Under the pieces are notes generated by a model. It made no database searches. It had not been told where the DNA came from and saw nothing but the letters and a program-made list of their open reading frames with translations. A DNA stretch of 64,000 nucleotides from contig NC_089492.1 in the NCBI RefSeq assembly GCF_036850765.1, positions 165,786,296 to 165,850,295 of the forward strand. The letters are read 5' to 3'. Position numbers and translations under genes: made by a program. The stretch's first letter is position 1. Each line of letters begins with the position of its first letter. Source of the DNA: Saccopteryx bilineata. Its lineage: Eukaryota > Chordata > Mammalia > Chiroptera > Emballonuridae. This document shows, piece after piece, positions 10,590 to 21,540 of the stretch.

Positions 10590-11112
10590 ATATACATATC
10601 CCTAAAGAGCTGACGCACTTAGGCTTTTGGCAGTTTCATTGTGGGGCACTCCTCATTGGCTTGAATACTAAAGCCTTCATTCTATCTTGAAGATCCATCT
10701 TCACCTGGGGAGAGGGTTGGCCAATTCCGCACCAAAGGCAGTAAAAGAAGATGGTCTTAGGAGAGGCCCAGGGAGGTGCCTGGCTGGGCTCCACTCCTGC
10801 AGGCCTGCAGGGATTCATCATGTCCGGCACACCAATGACCACCACTGGGGGTGAAATAGTGGCATGGGAGTCATGTGAGATAAGCAGGTGGGGCCATCAG
10901 AAGGCTGGGCAGAGAGGACAGCTGCCAACCTCACTGCAGCCCCTCTGTGTGAGGTGAATGCAAGTTCCTGCCTTCCCAGCAGGGGGCAGTAAGTGATGAG
11001 AACAGGCATTTATATAACTCAGGAGACTGGGTAATACTTGGGCAGAGCAAACCCCCCAAAAGTAAATTTCTTACTAATTTGAAAAGTAGTGATTCAAAGT
11101 GATAATTTAAAG
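10590..11112. other. unassigned unique stretch
   Basis: No recognised gene or repeat. Short overlapping frames on both strands (for example 10751-10957) have no supporting motif. Confidence 0.45.
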
Positions 11113-11821
11113 TACAGTAAGTCCCTGAGTTACAAACATCCGAAATACCTACAACTTGTACTTACAAACAGAGCACCATAAGGGCTATTGGTAATCAACT
11201 GCAGTTGGACATCAGTGAAAATGATATCATAGAGTTACTCAACTCCCATGGCAAAGAAATAACCAATGAAGACCTTGTGGAACTAGAGCAGCAGATGACA
11301 GCATTTAGGGAAGAAAACAGGGCCCTAGAAACTCCGGAACTGAAAAAGTTTTCTATAAAAAGTTAGCTGATGCTTTTATCTCACTGAAGCAGAAATGGCA
11401 GTTAGAGGAGCAAGATCCTGATACAAAGAGGTTCACCAGAGTTTACCGTACAGTTACTGAGGGTCTGAGGTGCTACAGGGTCATTGCTGATGAGAAAAAG
11501 AAAAGCTCTGTGCAAACCTCCCCTGATGCTACTTCAGGAAACTGACTCCAGCAGCAGAACTAAACCCTGGCTCTCTAACACCAGTCCCATCCTCTCCAAC
11601 AAGTCCACCATCTTCTGCATCATCCAAGGTTGTTTAGGGTTGTATTTTAAAATGTTTAATTTTACCTATGCACAGAAAGGTAAAAATGAGTACCATGTTA
11701 AAACAAACATCTAAGTTACATTTAATAGGTAAATAAATGTACCTGTTTCAACTTACAGACAAATTCAACTTAAGCCCAAACCTACAGAACCTATCTCATT
11801 TGTAACGTAGGGACTGCTGTA
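11113..11821 (+). mobile_element. Tigger/pogo-type DNA transposon remnant
   Basis: The ends are near-perfect inverted repeats: TACAGTAAGTCCCTGAGTTAC at the left and, reversed, TTACAGCAGTCCCTACGTTAC at the right, with TA at each edge. Between them lies a decayed C-terminal transposase fragment. About 11210-11365 reads in frame as a segment containing NDIIELLNSHGKEITNEDLVEL, followed by a stop. After a frame change about 11360-11540 reads KLADAFISLKQKW and RCYRVIADEKKK. These resemble the C-terminal tail of Tigger transposases. The catalytic core is missing, so it cannot move itself. Confidence 0.75.
11205..11545 (+). pseudogene. Tigger transposase C-terminal remnant
   Basis: Two adjacent reading-frame segments carry acidic Tigger-like tail sequence (ITNEDLVELEQQ) and then FISLKQKWQLEEQDPDTKR with a YRVIADEKKK end. 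A stop after FSIKS and a frame change separate them. The DNA-binding and DDE catalytic parts are absent, leaving only about 110 codons. Family assignment rests on recognition of this tail motif and on the flanking inverted repeats. No expression or function is implied. Confidence 0.6.
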
Positions 11822-12106
11822 AGTGTGACTTAATTTTACAGTCAGAAGCTGTGGGGCCAGAACCCTTGAGTTATAACAAACCTAGAATGTCAGTTAGTTT
11901 TAATAAAGAATTTAAACCAACCAATCACAGAAGAATGAATACATATTGCAAAATTAGCTGTTGAAAATATTTTAACTTCCCCAGGACAAAGAAATAAAAA
12001 TTTAAGTGAGATAGCATTTGCAAATCTGTCAAACTATCAATCATTTTTTAAAAGTTATAACTTCTAAAAAAAAAAAAAGGCAAAAAAAAGTTATAACTTC
12101 TGACTA
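11822..12106. other. unassigned AT-rich stretch
   Basis: Contains an A-run (about 12067-12088) and an imperfect duplicated 'ttataacttct' either side of it. No gene or named repeat is recognised. Confidence 0.4.
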
Positions 12107-12275
12107 GTTCTGAAGAATTTTTATGCTTTGTTCACACATCACCTCATTTAGTCCTAATATCCCTAAAATAGTCCCAAGTACCAATCTCATTTTATAAATG
12201 AAGAAACAGTCTCCAAGAGATTGAGTGATGTAAAGATGGCAATTTGAATATAAATTGATGTCCTCTCCCTCCTGA
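12107..12275 (-). mobile_element. MIR fragment, minus strand
   Basis: The pattern CACCTCATTTAGTCCTAATA, then ATTTTATAAATGAAGAAACA, then GAGATTGAGTGATGTAAAG is the reverse complement of the MIR core. It is old and diverged. Confidence 0.7.
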
Positions 12276-12289
12276 GATACCACTAAAAT

Positions 12290-12660
12290 GGTAATTAATT
12301 CTTCGTTGTGGGAGCTGTCCTGTGCACTGTTTAGTGGCCTCCCTGGTCTCAACCCACGAGATGCCAGTTGTAGTTGTGACAACCAGCACTGTCAGCAGAT
12401 ATTGCCATATGTTCTCTGTGGGGAACACTGAGAACGTCTTGGGTTAAGGGCTGGTAAGGCAGACCACTAAGTGTGAGGAATTCCAACAGGACTCTTGAAG
12501 AATGGTTTTGGCTATGGCGGGCTGGAGGAAGCCAGGCCTAGGGCACCCATGGAGCCATCACAGGACACAGGACTGATGAAAACTGGCTGGCTCTGTGGCA
12601 CCTCTTGGCTTAGAAACTTCAATCACCAAAAAAGGCAGAAGAGACTTGGAGAAATAAAAA
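12290..12660. other. unassigned stretch
   Basis: A 66-codon plus-strand frame (12495-12695) and minus-strand frames are present, but none has recognisable features. It may include decayed repeat sequence. Confidence 0.4.
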
Positions 12661-13640
12661 CTAGAGGATTAATTAGAAGTATTTTAATAGCATAGTTTGA
12701 TTCCTGATCCATCTTAACTCAGAAACATAAACTTGGCAAGGAGATTATTAGGAAAACGGGAAACTCAGTAGAATATGTGATAAAATGATGCATTTTTAAA
12801 AATGTGAACAGCTTAACTAGTGGTAATGCAGTGGATACAGCATCATCCTGTAACGCTGAGGTCCCTAGTTTGAAACCCTGAGGTCACAGGCTTGGCACAG
12901 GCTCACCGACTTGAGCATGAGATCATCAATATGATCCAAAGGTTGTTGGCTTGAAGCTCTAATTTGCTGGCTTGAGCCCAAGGTCGCTGGCTTGAGCAAG
13001 GCGTCACTGGCTAGGCTGGAGCCTCCCAGGTCAAGGCACATATGAGAAGCAATCAATGAGCAACTAAAGTGAAGCAACTACAAGTTGATGTTTCTCATCT
13101 CTCTCCCTTCCTGTCTGTCTCTCTCTCAAAGAAAATTTTTTTTAATTAAAAAAATATGAACAGTGATAAGACAATGCGAAAAGAAAAGGACAATTAGAAA
13201 TGTCAGCCCAAACAAAAAGGGAAAGTAAAGTAAGTATAATGTTAATACAGAATGGGGGTCTGTGTTAAGTAGTGTTTATGCAGTTATATTAATCATAACA
13301 TTACAATTATGAATAATTATATTAATGATAATCACAATGAGATATTATTATATTACTTAATAATTAATTGTTGATTTTTCATTGGCTAAACTGATCATAG
13401 CCATATAAGTATGTTGGTAGGATATGGGAGTAAAGAGTGGGTGAGGGGAAGCTGGTGTAAATGAGCTACATCCTAATCTGTTGTGGCAGGAAATGAATAG
13501 ATAATAGCCAAAATTTTGAAATTATAGAATAAACATATTAGCAGTAAGCACCTAAAACAATAGCTAAAAAAGTTAAGAGTGGGTTGCCCCTGAGCTGGGA
13601 CAATAGGGCAGAGCACAATGGATCAGGGGACTAATGTTTT
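12661..13640 (+). mobile_element. ancient L1/HAL1-like fragment, interrupted by a SINE
   Basis: Purine-rich decayed sequence. Around 13440-13560 it contains a block I associate with the 3' part of ancient L1M/HAL1 elements (GCTGGTGTAAATGAGCTACA, then AGCAGTAAGCACCTAAAACA). The SINE at 12812-13149 is inserted in it. The subfamily and outer limits are uncertain. Confidence 0.4.
12812..13149 (+). mobile_element. bat SINE, 'gtggtgcagtggata' type, long form
   Basis: The head gtggtaatgcagtggataca marks the second SINE type of this window, followed by a B-box-like tttgaaaccctgaggtc. An internal run of degenerate 'ggcttgagc' repeats and a CT-rich end follow. Imperfect flanking duplications (aaaaatgtgaacag at 12798-12811, aaaaatatgaacag at 13150-13163) bound it. 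Confidence 0.82.
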
Positions 13641-13839
13641 TTTATTATTTTTTTGATAATACTTATTTTTAAACAATATGCATATATCATTTTGGTTACA
13701 AATATTTATACTAGCCAGACCTGTTATAACTGTAGTGAGAGGAGCATTCTTATTCCATGCTGGTTGAGGTATGTACTGAGATAACTTTTGGGGAAAATAG
13801 GTTGACAGTTATCAAAAGCCTTCAAAAGCCTATAACCTT

Positions 13840-14205
13840 GGCCCTGGCCAGTTGGCTCAGTGGTAGAGCATTGGCCTGGTGTGTAGAAGTCCCAGGTTTG
13901 ATTTCTAGTCAGGGCACACAGGAGAAGCACCCATCTGCTTCTCCACCCCTCCCCCTCTCCTTTCTCTCTCTACCTCTCTCTTCCCCTCCCACAGCCTAGG
14001 CTCCATTGGAACAAAGTTGACCTGGGCTCTGAGGATGACTCCATCGCCTCCGCCTCAGGCGCTAGAATGGCTCCGGCTGCAACAGAGCAACACCCCAGAT
14101 GGGCAGAGCATCGGCCCCTGGTGGGCATGCTGGGTGGATCCCAGTCAGGCACATGCAGGAGTCTGTCTGACTGCCTTTCCGCTTCTAACTTTGGGGAAGA
14201 AAAAA

Positions 14206-14254
<49 letters not shown>

Positions 14255-14264
14255 GCAAGGGAAA
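13840..14264 (+). mobile_element. bat SINE, long 'ggccctggccagttggctcag' type
   Basis: A full-length long-form SINE. A tRNA-like head (ttggctcagtggtagagc) is followed by a CT-rich middle and a GC-rich second body containing a GGCGCTAGAATGGCTCCGG block. It ends in a long A-run and (AT)n. An exact 16-bp duplication, aaaagcctataacctt, flanks it (13824-13839 and 14265-14280). The junction TTC/AAAA is typical of L1-endonuclease-mediated insertion. Confidence 0.92.
14203..14250 (+). repeat. poly(A) and (AT)n microsatellite in SINE tail
   Basis: About 20 adenines followed by roughly 14 AT units at the 3' end of the SINE at 13840-14264. Confidence 0.9.
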
Positions 14265-14744
14265 AAAAGCCTATAACCTTTAGGAATATATCCTTAGGGA
14301 GAAGCTAGAAACGTGGGCCAAATTTTATATACAAATTCTCATATCATGTCATTTATAGCATCAAGAAATTGGAATTGATGAAATATCCAGCAACTGAAGA
14401 GTGGCTAAATGAATGTACACTTGTACAATTAATGGTCCAGAAGGTTTAAAAGTGTTTATGAAGAACTTTAATTCTGTGGAGATACACTTACAATGTTAAG
14501 TGAAAAAAAGCAAGGTATGGGGTACACAACCAGCCAAAAGGCCTTATCTCAACTGGGTTAAATACATAAAGTCAGGAAAAGAACTTGAGAGAAATATATG
14601 AACATATTAACGCTGGTTATCTCTGGGATAATAGTAAATTTTATTTTCTCGATTTTTCTCAGGGTTCTAATTTTTCTTCAATTAGTAGTATGTATTACTT
14701 TCATAAGCAGAAAGAACATTGATGTTATTATTCTAAAAGAAAAG

Positions 14745-15290
14745 AAAATAATCCAGACTGCAAAATATCTTGCGACAGGGCAAAACCTGCCCTGTGCCAT
14801 CAGGGTCTGGAAGAGGCAGGGTGGCCACTGCTGCTAGCTCGTTGCTCATCGCTGGTGCCTGCTCAGGCCTTCCTGGAACTGCTCAAGGTTGATGTCCCAC
14901 TTTACAGTCAGCTAGAGATTGGGCACAGAACAAAAGACTAATACAGAGTTTCACTTTGCATAATTAGTTTAGCTCATCAAGGCCTTGGAACGCACGTTCA
15001 TTTTTATCCCCAATCTAATGGAGGCAGTGACAGTTGTCACTTCCACATGTCTGCAGCTGTGGAGCTGGCCCACAGCGATCTAGGGGTTCTTAGACTATTT
15101 TTTGAATTTCAGGGAGCAAGCAACAGATGAATGAGAGTCCTTTCATTTAGGCCAATCAGCTAGCCTTAACCAGAAAGCAAGCAAACAAGACATTACTCAT
15201 TTGAGTCATTTTTTATGGTCTTTTTCCTAATGCAACTTTTCACCAGAATGCCAAATCAAATATTCTGTCACTCATAAGTATACAAAATAG
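14745..15290. other. unassigned unique stretch
   Basis: GC-moderate DNA with no recognised gene or repeat. A faint AT-rich old-repeat flavour appears at 15120-15280. Confidence 0.4.
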
Positions 15291-15478
15291 AACAGTGGTT
15301 CTCAAACTTGAGAGTTGTTAATCATCTGAGAAATGTGTTGAAAATGCAGACTAGCTGGCTCAACTCTCAGACCCTGATATATAAATTCTAGGGTGGGCTC
15401 AAGAATGTGCATTTTCAGCAAATACTGTAAGCTGATTTTGATGCTTCTGTTTCTGGGACTGATCTTTGACAGTTATAG
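15291..15478 (+). mobile_element. MER5-type hAT (Charlie) DNA transposon fragment
   Basis: The left end CAGTGGTTCTCAAACTTGAG is the classical MER5 inverted-repeat start. The AGAATGTGCATTTTCAGCAA block and a GATTTTGATGCTTCTG block follow in the expected order. The right inverted repeat is decayed. It is a short non-autonomous element common in placental genomes. Confidence 0.75.
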
Positions 15479-15709
15479 AGTGAGGTTTGAAGGAATACCA
15501 GTACTTAGGCATGAATGTAAATTAAATACTTTCCAAACTAAAAGTTATTTGTCATTAGCCATTGCTTAATCTAACTAGTTTTCTTTAATTTAGAAATAAA
15601 CATTTAAACTTTCCCTGAAAGATTGGTGAGTAAACACTTAAAATTTCAGTTAAAGACAGTAAGTGGACTTTTGTAAAAAGTCATCAATCCGTAAGAATCC
15701 AAAATAGGG

Positions 15710-15875
15710 GTGCCTGCCGGATAGCTTGGCTGGTTAGAACATTATCCTAATATGCAAGGGTTGCTGGTTTTATCCCTGGTCAGGGTACATACAGGAGCAG
15801 AGCAATGTTTCTGTCTGTCTCTCTTCCTCTAAAATTAATAAATAAATAATAAAAGAAAGAAAAATAAGACAAAAG
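15710..15875 (+). mobile_element. tRNA-derived bat SINE, short form
   Basis: The head tgccggatagcttggctggt, a B-box-like gctggttttatccctgg, a CT-rich stretch and an (AATA)n tail match the short Ves-type pattern. It is more diverged than the other copies. Confidence 0.75.
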
Positions 15876-15884
15876 ATGGCACTA

Positions 15885-16830
15885 GAAGAGAGAGGTCAGT
15901 GAAATCTAGGGAGTTATAAGGTGGAGAGACAAGTAGTAAATAATGTAGCAGTGTGGAGGAAGCGGAAGTCTCCATGTGCGATGGAGGAAGTGAGAATGAG
16001 AGCCATTTTGCTCATATCAGCCTCATAGAAGATTGGAGCTCAGAGGTACCAGAAACCTCTGAACTTAGCAATGAGGGGTGGGGCTGAAAAGAGGACCATT
16101 TATCATAATCTATATAAGTAGCAATCAAATCACAGGTGTTTTACCCTACCCCACAAGTAGACAGAAGATTTATACTCTAGAAATTGACAAAGACTCAGAG
16201 ATACCTGGCCCCTGAAGGGCGAGTGTGTCTATTATCAGTTTATTGTTTCTCACTCCTAAATCTACCCTTCTTTGCCCTGATTTGTGAACCTGGAGCTGGG
16301 CCCTGTGAACATTTCTTTTTGCTGACTGGCTTGGTATTAAGCATTGTCAGTAGAAGGTACTAGAGTGACACCACAAGTTGACAGCAGCAGGAGGGTGCTT
16401 GCTTCCCTCCTGGCTCTGCTTCTCCTGCCATTGTATTCAGTGAGGGAGCCAATAGATTGATGAGGGAGGTGTGGTGGTACTCACTGCAGTGACCCTCATA
16501 GACCAACTCTAGCCACACTCAGGCGATGGCCTGTCTGCTCTGTCTCCCATGACAGCTCCTGCTAAGCCCTCAGAAAAGTATCTCCCCACCTGCCGGCCTT
16601 TCAGCCTATTCACCTGCTCTGCAATGGTAGGCCACTTCCACAGATCATCCCTGGTAGGTGTCCTCTGGCAGATCTCTCTGCCACAGGTGGGCTATGTGCT
16701 CCTGGTGTAGCTATGCTGTCTTTTGAAAAGAGCTAACCTCAGCCCTGGGGAGTGGGGTGGGGAGTGATGTGCCTATGCAAGTTCCTAATCCTATTTCCTT
16801 TCTTGCCTACTATCCCTTAGTCTAAACAGT
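15885..16830. other. unassigned stretch, 0.9 kb
   Basis: No recognised repeat or coding sequence. The composition varies, with a GC-richer block at 16350-16760. Confidence 0.4.
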
Positions 16831-16842
16831 CTAAAGTTTATT

Positions 16843-17180
16843 CTTATTTTGAGAGACAGAGAGGCAGGGAGGGAGAGAAAGAGAGAAAAAGGGAGAGTGA
16901 GTGAGAAGTATCAAGTCACAGTTGCTTTACTTTAATTGTGCCTTGACTAGGGATCAGAGTGCTCAAGTCCAGTCAGCGGCCCCTTACTCAAGCCAGCAAC
17001 CCAGTGATCTTTGGGATGTCATGGACAATTTCCCACTCAAGCCGGCAACCCCTTGTTCAAGCTGATGAGCCCACGCTCAAGCCAATGAGTCTGTACTCAA
17101 GCTGGTGACCTCAGGGTTTCAAACCAGAGACCTTAGTGGCCTGAGTGGACGCTCCACCCACTGTGCTACCACTGATCAGG
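16843..17180 (-). mobile_element. bat SINE, 'gtggtgcagtggata' type long form, minus strand
   Basis: Read on the minus strand it starts at 17180 with the tRNA-like head. It passes through about six degenerate 'ctcaagccagcaacc' units (plus-strand reading) and ends in a GA-rich tract near 16843. An exact 12-bp duplication ctaaagtttatt flanks it (16831-16842 and 17181-17192). Confidence 0.88.
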
Positions 17181-17192
17181 CTAAAGTTTATT

Positions 17193-17272
17193 ATTTCTTC
17201 TTCTTCTTTTCTTCTCCTTCTCTTTTTCCTTTCTCCTCCTCCCCCTCTTCTTCTTCTTTCCTGTTAATCTAT
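17193..17272 (+). repeat. pyrimidine-rich (TTC/CTT)n low-complexity tract
   Basis: Almost uninterrupted C/T sequence with TTC-type units, next to the duplication of the preceding SINE. Confidence 0.8.
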
Positions 17273-17639
17273 ATCTTTTAGAGGCCTTTTAAAAGTAGGT
17301 AACAATTTTTTACTAGTTAACATTTCTTTACATTACATTTTCCTCTGTTCAAATTATTAGTGTGGTTTCTAGCTTTTGATATAGTGCAAGGGTTTGAAAA
17401 TGGGGATTAAAAGAAGATCTTAATTTTTGAAGGTGAGTTTACTTCCTTCCTCACCTCTACAACACTAGTATCCAAGGTTGTATCCCTCAGGCAGAAAGAT
17501 TCCTCCATGGAGAAACTGACTGACCCAGAGAAAGGACCTACAACATTGTTGTCACAACACAATGGCCAAGCCCCAGCTCGTAGCTCTGCAGTGTAGCCTG
17601 TTGGTCAGCAACAGGCTATGGATATAACCTATGAATATA

Positions 17640-19030
17640 ACCAACTTTTTATTTCTTGCTCAGAAATATAAATATATAGTGAAGAATCAGCAGGCATCTG
17701 AGGAACATTTTAATAACAAAAGATAATTTTAGTAACAAAATTTTAGAAAGAAGTAAGCATAAAAAAGGAAAAGAAAATATTCTGGACTTAATATTATCAG
17801 AGGCATGAGATATTATACCTATAAGAGAAAAGAAAACCTAACAATTATAAAATGAGTCTTCAGAAAATGGAAAAGAGCTCTTAGAAATTAAAAATAGGAT
17901 AATCAAATGAAAGGCAAATCAAAGATTGAAAGACAAAGTGGAGGAAATCCCCTAGAAATAATTAAAAGACAAAGATACAGGAAAAAAAAAAACAAAAATA
18001 AGAACATCGTTCCAAGAAATATAATTATATTAATAAGCATTCTAGAAAGAAACAACGGAAAAAAAAATGAAACAAAACTTTCAGGAAAGTAATACATGAA
18101 AATCCTTTGGGCCTGAAGGACATGAGGTTCCCTGTTGAAAAGGCCCCTTTGGATTCCCAGAACAATGACATAAAGACACATAATAGTGACATTTTAGACC
18201 ACTGGGTAAAAGATAAGATTCTAAAATCAGAAAGCCAGTAGATTTCTAATCAGCAATACTAGAAACAAATAAAACAGAGGAATGCCTTCACAATTCTGAG
18301 GGAAAGTGATTACCAACTTGGAATTCTGTAACCAGTCATACTATCAATCAAGTATGCAGAAAGGAAAAAGACATTTCTGGACAAGCAGGTCTCAAGCATT
18401 TCACTCCCTTTCACCATTTCTAAGAGGCTACTGGAGAATGTGCTTTATCAAACCAAGACACAGGAAAATATGGGAGCTGTAAAACGGGGCATCCAATAGA
18501 GAGAAACAAAGAGAATGCTCAGGTTCACATCTACTTCAGGAGGTGAGGACAGGGAGCCCTAAAGCTATATAGCTCAAAAAAAATAGAAGGAGAAGGAGAA
18601 GAAGAAGGAGAAGAAGAAGAAGAAGAAGAAGAAGAAGAAGAAGAAGAAGAAGAAGAAGAAGAAGAAGAAGAAAAGAAGAAAAGAAGAAGAAAGGAAAATG
18701 ATAGATTTCCTAATGCGTTTGCCTTGCTGAGAGGAGATTAAAGTTAAATAAGAATGGAAATTGATCACACTGCTATTTGTGGCTCAGCTGTGAATAATAG
18801 GTAGTCATAATACAAACACTGAGTATTCATATTTTTAACCAAAAATCATAGTGCAAGGATGGAGGAAGAATAAAGGTTGTGTGGGTGTGTTAGGTGACGG
18901 TGTCTGTCAGATAAAGCCCCCATTCGTCATAGCAGGAAGGAAACAGATAATACCTAAACTGGAAAAAATTAAGAAATATTAAGTATAAGCATATATATCA
19001 ATATGGGTAGAAATATCAAGAGAAATGTCT
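17640..19030 (+). mobile_element. ancient HAL1/L1M-like element with decayed ORF1
   Basis: The stretch 18190-18500 reads as a decayed ORF1-like block typical of HAL1/L1M (GAATGCCTTCACAATTCTGA, then CTATCAATCAAGTATGCAGA, then GGCTACTGGAGAATGTGCT). Flanks on both sides are purine-rich, as in the same family. It is heavily mutated and no frame is maintained. A GAA microsatellite interrupts it. Confidence 0.5.
18586..18692 (+). repeat. (GAA)n microsatellite
   Basis: About 100 bp of near-perfect GAA/AAG repeats with AGGAG interruptions at the left. Long pure-purine GAA tracts can form triplex structures. Confidence 0.95.
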
Positions 19031-19234
19031 GAAGGAGTTGGAAATGGTTCCCTGCAGGTTGTAAAAGTGGGGGGACAGGGAAGACATGAGCAAGAGACTG
19101 ACCTTTATTGTAAGCTTTTTAGTCCTTGTGCAAGCACATGTATTATGTAAATCAATAATTACATCTAAGAAATTAAATTCCAATGATTTGAAACCCATCA
19201 CGATTATTTTTGCTATTTTTGAGGCATCGTGTTG

Positions 19235-19735
19235 GGGGTCCCCCAAAGCATGCCCGGGTTTAGCGATTTGCTACAAGGCCTGGTAGGACTAAGCACATAG
19301 CCATACTTATAGGCCTATAGGACGGAGCACATGGCCATACTCATGGCTGTGCTTTATCACGACTAAAGGAGGCAAAGTAAAATGAACAAAGGGAAAGTAA
19401 CGAGGTAAAATGTCCAGGGGAAATGAGACACAGCTTCTGAGAGTTCTCCAAGTAGAGTCACACAAAATACACATTGAATTCCTCCAGCCAATGACTTTGA
19501 CAACACATGGAAACATGTTCTACTAAGAAAGCTCATTAGAGACTCTGTTCAAGATACTTATTGGGGGTTGGTCACGTAGACACCCTCTGCTCAGCACATA
19601 GCAAAATCCCAGAGTCCCAGAAGGAAGGCAGGTGTTCAGCACAAGCCACATTGTTTACACAACAGTGTAGGCACAGTAAGCCACTTTCAGCATTTAGGGA
19701 GAGTTTTATATCAGTCTAGGGAACTGTTTATCATT
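19235..19735 (-). mobile_element. LTR-like ancient repeat
   Basis: The segment has blocks I associate with mammalian ERV-type LTRs (ATGGCTGTGCTTTATCACGA, then AGTAGAGTCACACAAAATAC, then TTGGTCACGTAGACACCCTC). I cannot name the family and see no internal viral genes. Orientation is a guess. Confidence 0.35.
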
Positions 19736-20709
19736 CACATTCCAATGGGTCTTTCCAAGGATGCCAGTCTTCAGCCACTATGTGAATTCTTTTCTGCACA
19801 AAAATTAAAAGTTTTTACTAACATTCTTATAGTATATATCAGAAAAATGCTGAGTGAACTGGAAAGACCCATGTCCGGACTTGCAGTTAGTCATAAAATC
19901 CGAGTTCAAATCTCACATGGGGTACTGTAATGATTACATGATTTTGGGAGAGAAACTGAGGTTATTTGACTTATTTTTTCCCTGGGACTAATGGAAAGTT
20001 TGAAGGATATTATATACAAAAACATGTACTCAGGAAATGTTGATTGTTTAAAAGTGTGCGATTTTTGCCTACTGAGTTTTCTCCCTTTAAGACTTTAACC
20101 TTTCTTCTGTCCTACTTCAAAGTATTTTTCAATATTTCTTTCACATAGAATGACTTAACTACATAGAAATTCCTGCCATATTCTTCATGTGTGCAAGTCA
20201 GCAAGAGGTCACGCAGCATCCCCCGCTCTTGGTAAAATCCTTTGATGGCTCCCTTTACCGAGAGAAACCACATCAGTGTAACCAGCTTTGAGTGGGTTCC
20301 CCAGTGGGCTTCCCTTTATGAGTCTCTGCTTTGCTCTCATTCACAGAGACTCCCTCTAGGACTGAAGGATGCAGAATGATTCCCTTCGTTTCACTTTTCC
20401 TTCCTATGCCCACATTGCAGCTCTCAAGAATGATTCTGTACAAAAATCAGGGAGCTCACTGACTCAGTAACCACTGTCTACTCTCCATTTGTCCCTGTCT
20501 TGCCTCCCCAATCTACTGATTTCTTTCCATTGGCTCTGAAGTAACTTAGCACAAATCCTTGGTCCTGTGGCACGATGCCCACTGAGAAGGCCATTTTCCA
20601 TACCATAGGATCATTCTGAAGATGACACAAGATAACAAATATGAAAGTGTCCTAATAAATGTAATTTTTGATGCAGTTTTAGAATTCTTCAGATCAACCT
20701 ATTATTAAG
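19736..20709. other. unassigned stretch
   Basis: No gene recognised. 20200-20400 faintly resembles the 3' end of L2-like elements (a 'ccttTGATGGCTCCCTTTA' block), but not enough to call it. Confidence 0.35.
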
Positions 20710-20720
20710 TGACAATTATT

Positions 20721-20926
20721 GGCCCTGACTGGATAACTCAGTTGGTTGAGTGTTGTCCCAACCTGCCAAGGTTTTGGGTTCAATCCCCGGTTAGGGCCCA
20801 TACAGGAATCAACCAATGAATGCATAGATAAATAGAACAACAAATTGATATTTCTCTCTTTCTTTCTCTCTCTGACTCTGTCTCCTTTCCTTTCTCTCTA
20901 AAAATCAACCAATAAAAAAATTTAAA
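20721..20926 (+). mobile_element. tRNA-derived bat SINE, short form
   Basis: The head ggccctgactggataactca and a B-box-like ggttcaatccccgg are followed by a CT-rich tract and an A-rich tail. An exact 11-bp duplication tgacaattatt flanks it (20710-20720 and 20927-20937). Confidence 0.9.
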
Positions 20927-21045
20927 TGACAATTATTTATATATAAAGTACTCCAATATAATATAGTCAGGGTTATAGAACCCTAAAGATTTTATAGCTA
21001 AGGTTTATTTCACAATTTTAATATAATTTTTGTTTGCAACAATTA

Positions 21046-21540
21046 TTCTTTATTGGGGCGTGCAGGGGTCTGGCCACAGAGGTGGGATCCGCGGCAGCTG
21101 CTGAGGAGGTCTGAGCCAAGGCACAAAACCTCTGGCAATGCGGACTGCCCTTGGCAGCAGCAGAGGCTGAGGCAGCCCCAGAAGCAGTCCCAGCGAGCGT
21201 GCACGAGGCCACTTGTGGGGGCAGAAGCCACGACAGACACTGCAGAGGCCCAAGCCCCTGCGTAAACTTGCTGGCAGCGTAGGCGGGCCCTCAGTGACAG
21301 CAGAGGCTGGGGCGGCTTTGGAAGCAGTCCAAACGGGTGCACACAGGTGCACGCAAGCCTGCTTGAGGCAGTGCAGGCGGCAGCGGCCACGGAGGTGGGC
21401 TAGTGCCTGAAGTACCTGAGCCCAAATGCCCAGGCAGCAACAGCAGTGGTGGCCCAGTGGACAGACCATGAAACAGAAGCACAGGGGCCACACCCACTGG
21501 ACCCCTGTGACTACACCCTACTGAGTGCTGACAAAGAAGG
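21046..21540 (+). promoter_or_regulatory. L1-C 5'UTR promoter with degenerate tandem repeat
   Basis: GC- and CpG-rich sequence at the 5' end of L1-C. A block of about 80 bp running into 'cagaggctg' (21161) is repeated about 140 bp further on (21301). In both copies the order is 'ctggca', 'gcagcag' or 'gacagcag', 'cagaggctg', 'gaagcagtcc', 'gtgcac'. This suggests two or more degenerate promoter monomers. Confidence 0.55.

Larger units (their letters stand above)
13740..14740 (+). mobile_element. ancient L1 3' region, split by a SINE
   Basis: Sequence either side of the SINE joins into one old L1-like unit. It resembles the end of ORF2 (a TCAAAAGCC...CCTTTAGGAATATATCC region) followed by L1M-type 3'UTR (GTTAAGTGAAAAAAGC and GTTATCTCTGGG blocks). 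It is heavily diverged and its subfamily is not assigned. Confidence 0.55.

Noticed and set aside
18574..18768. 64-codon poly-Phe frame on the minus strand
   Set aside because: It is the translation of the (GAA)n microsatellite.
21043..21493. Minus-strand Leu/Cys-rich frames of 115 and 147 codons
   Set aside because: They overlap each other within the GC-rich 5'UTR of L1-C and translate its degenerate tandem repeat in reverse.
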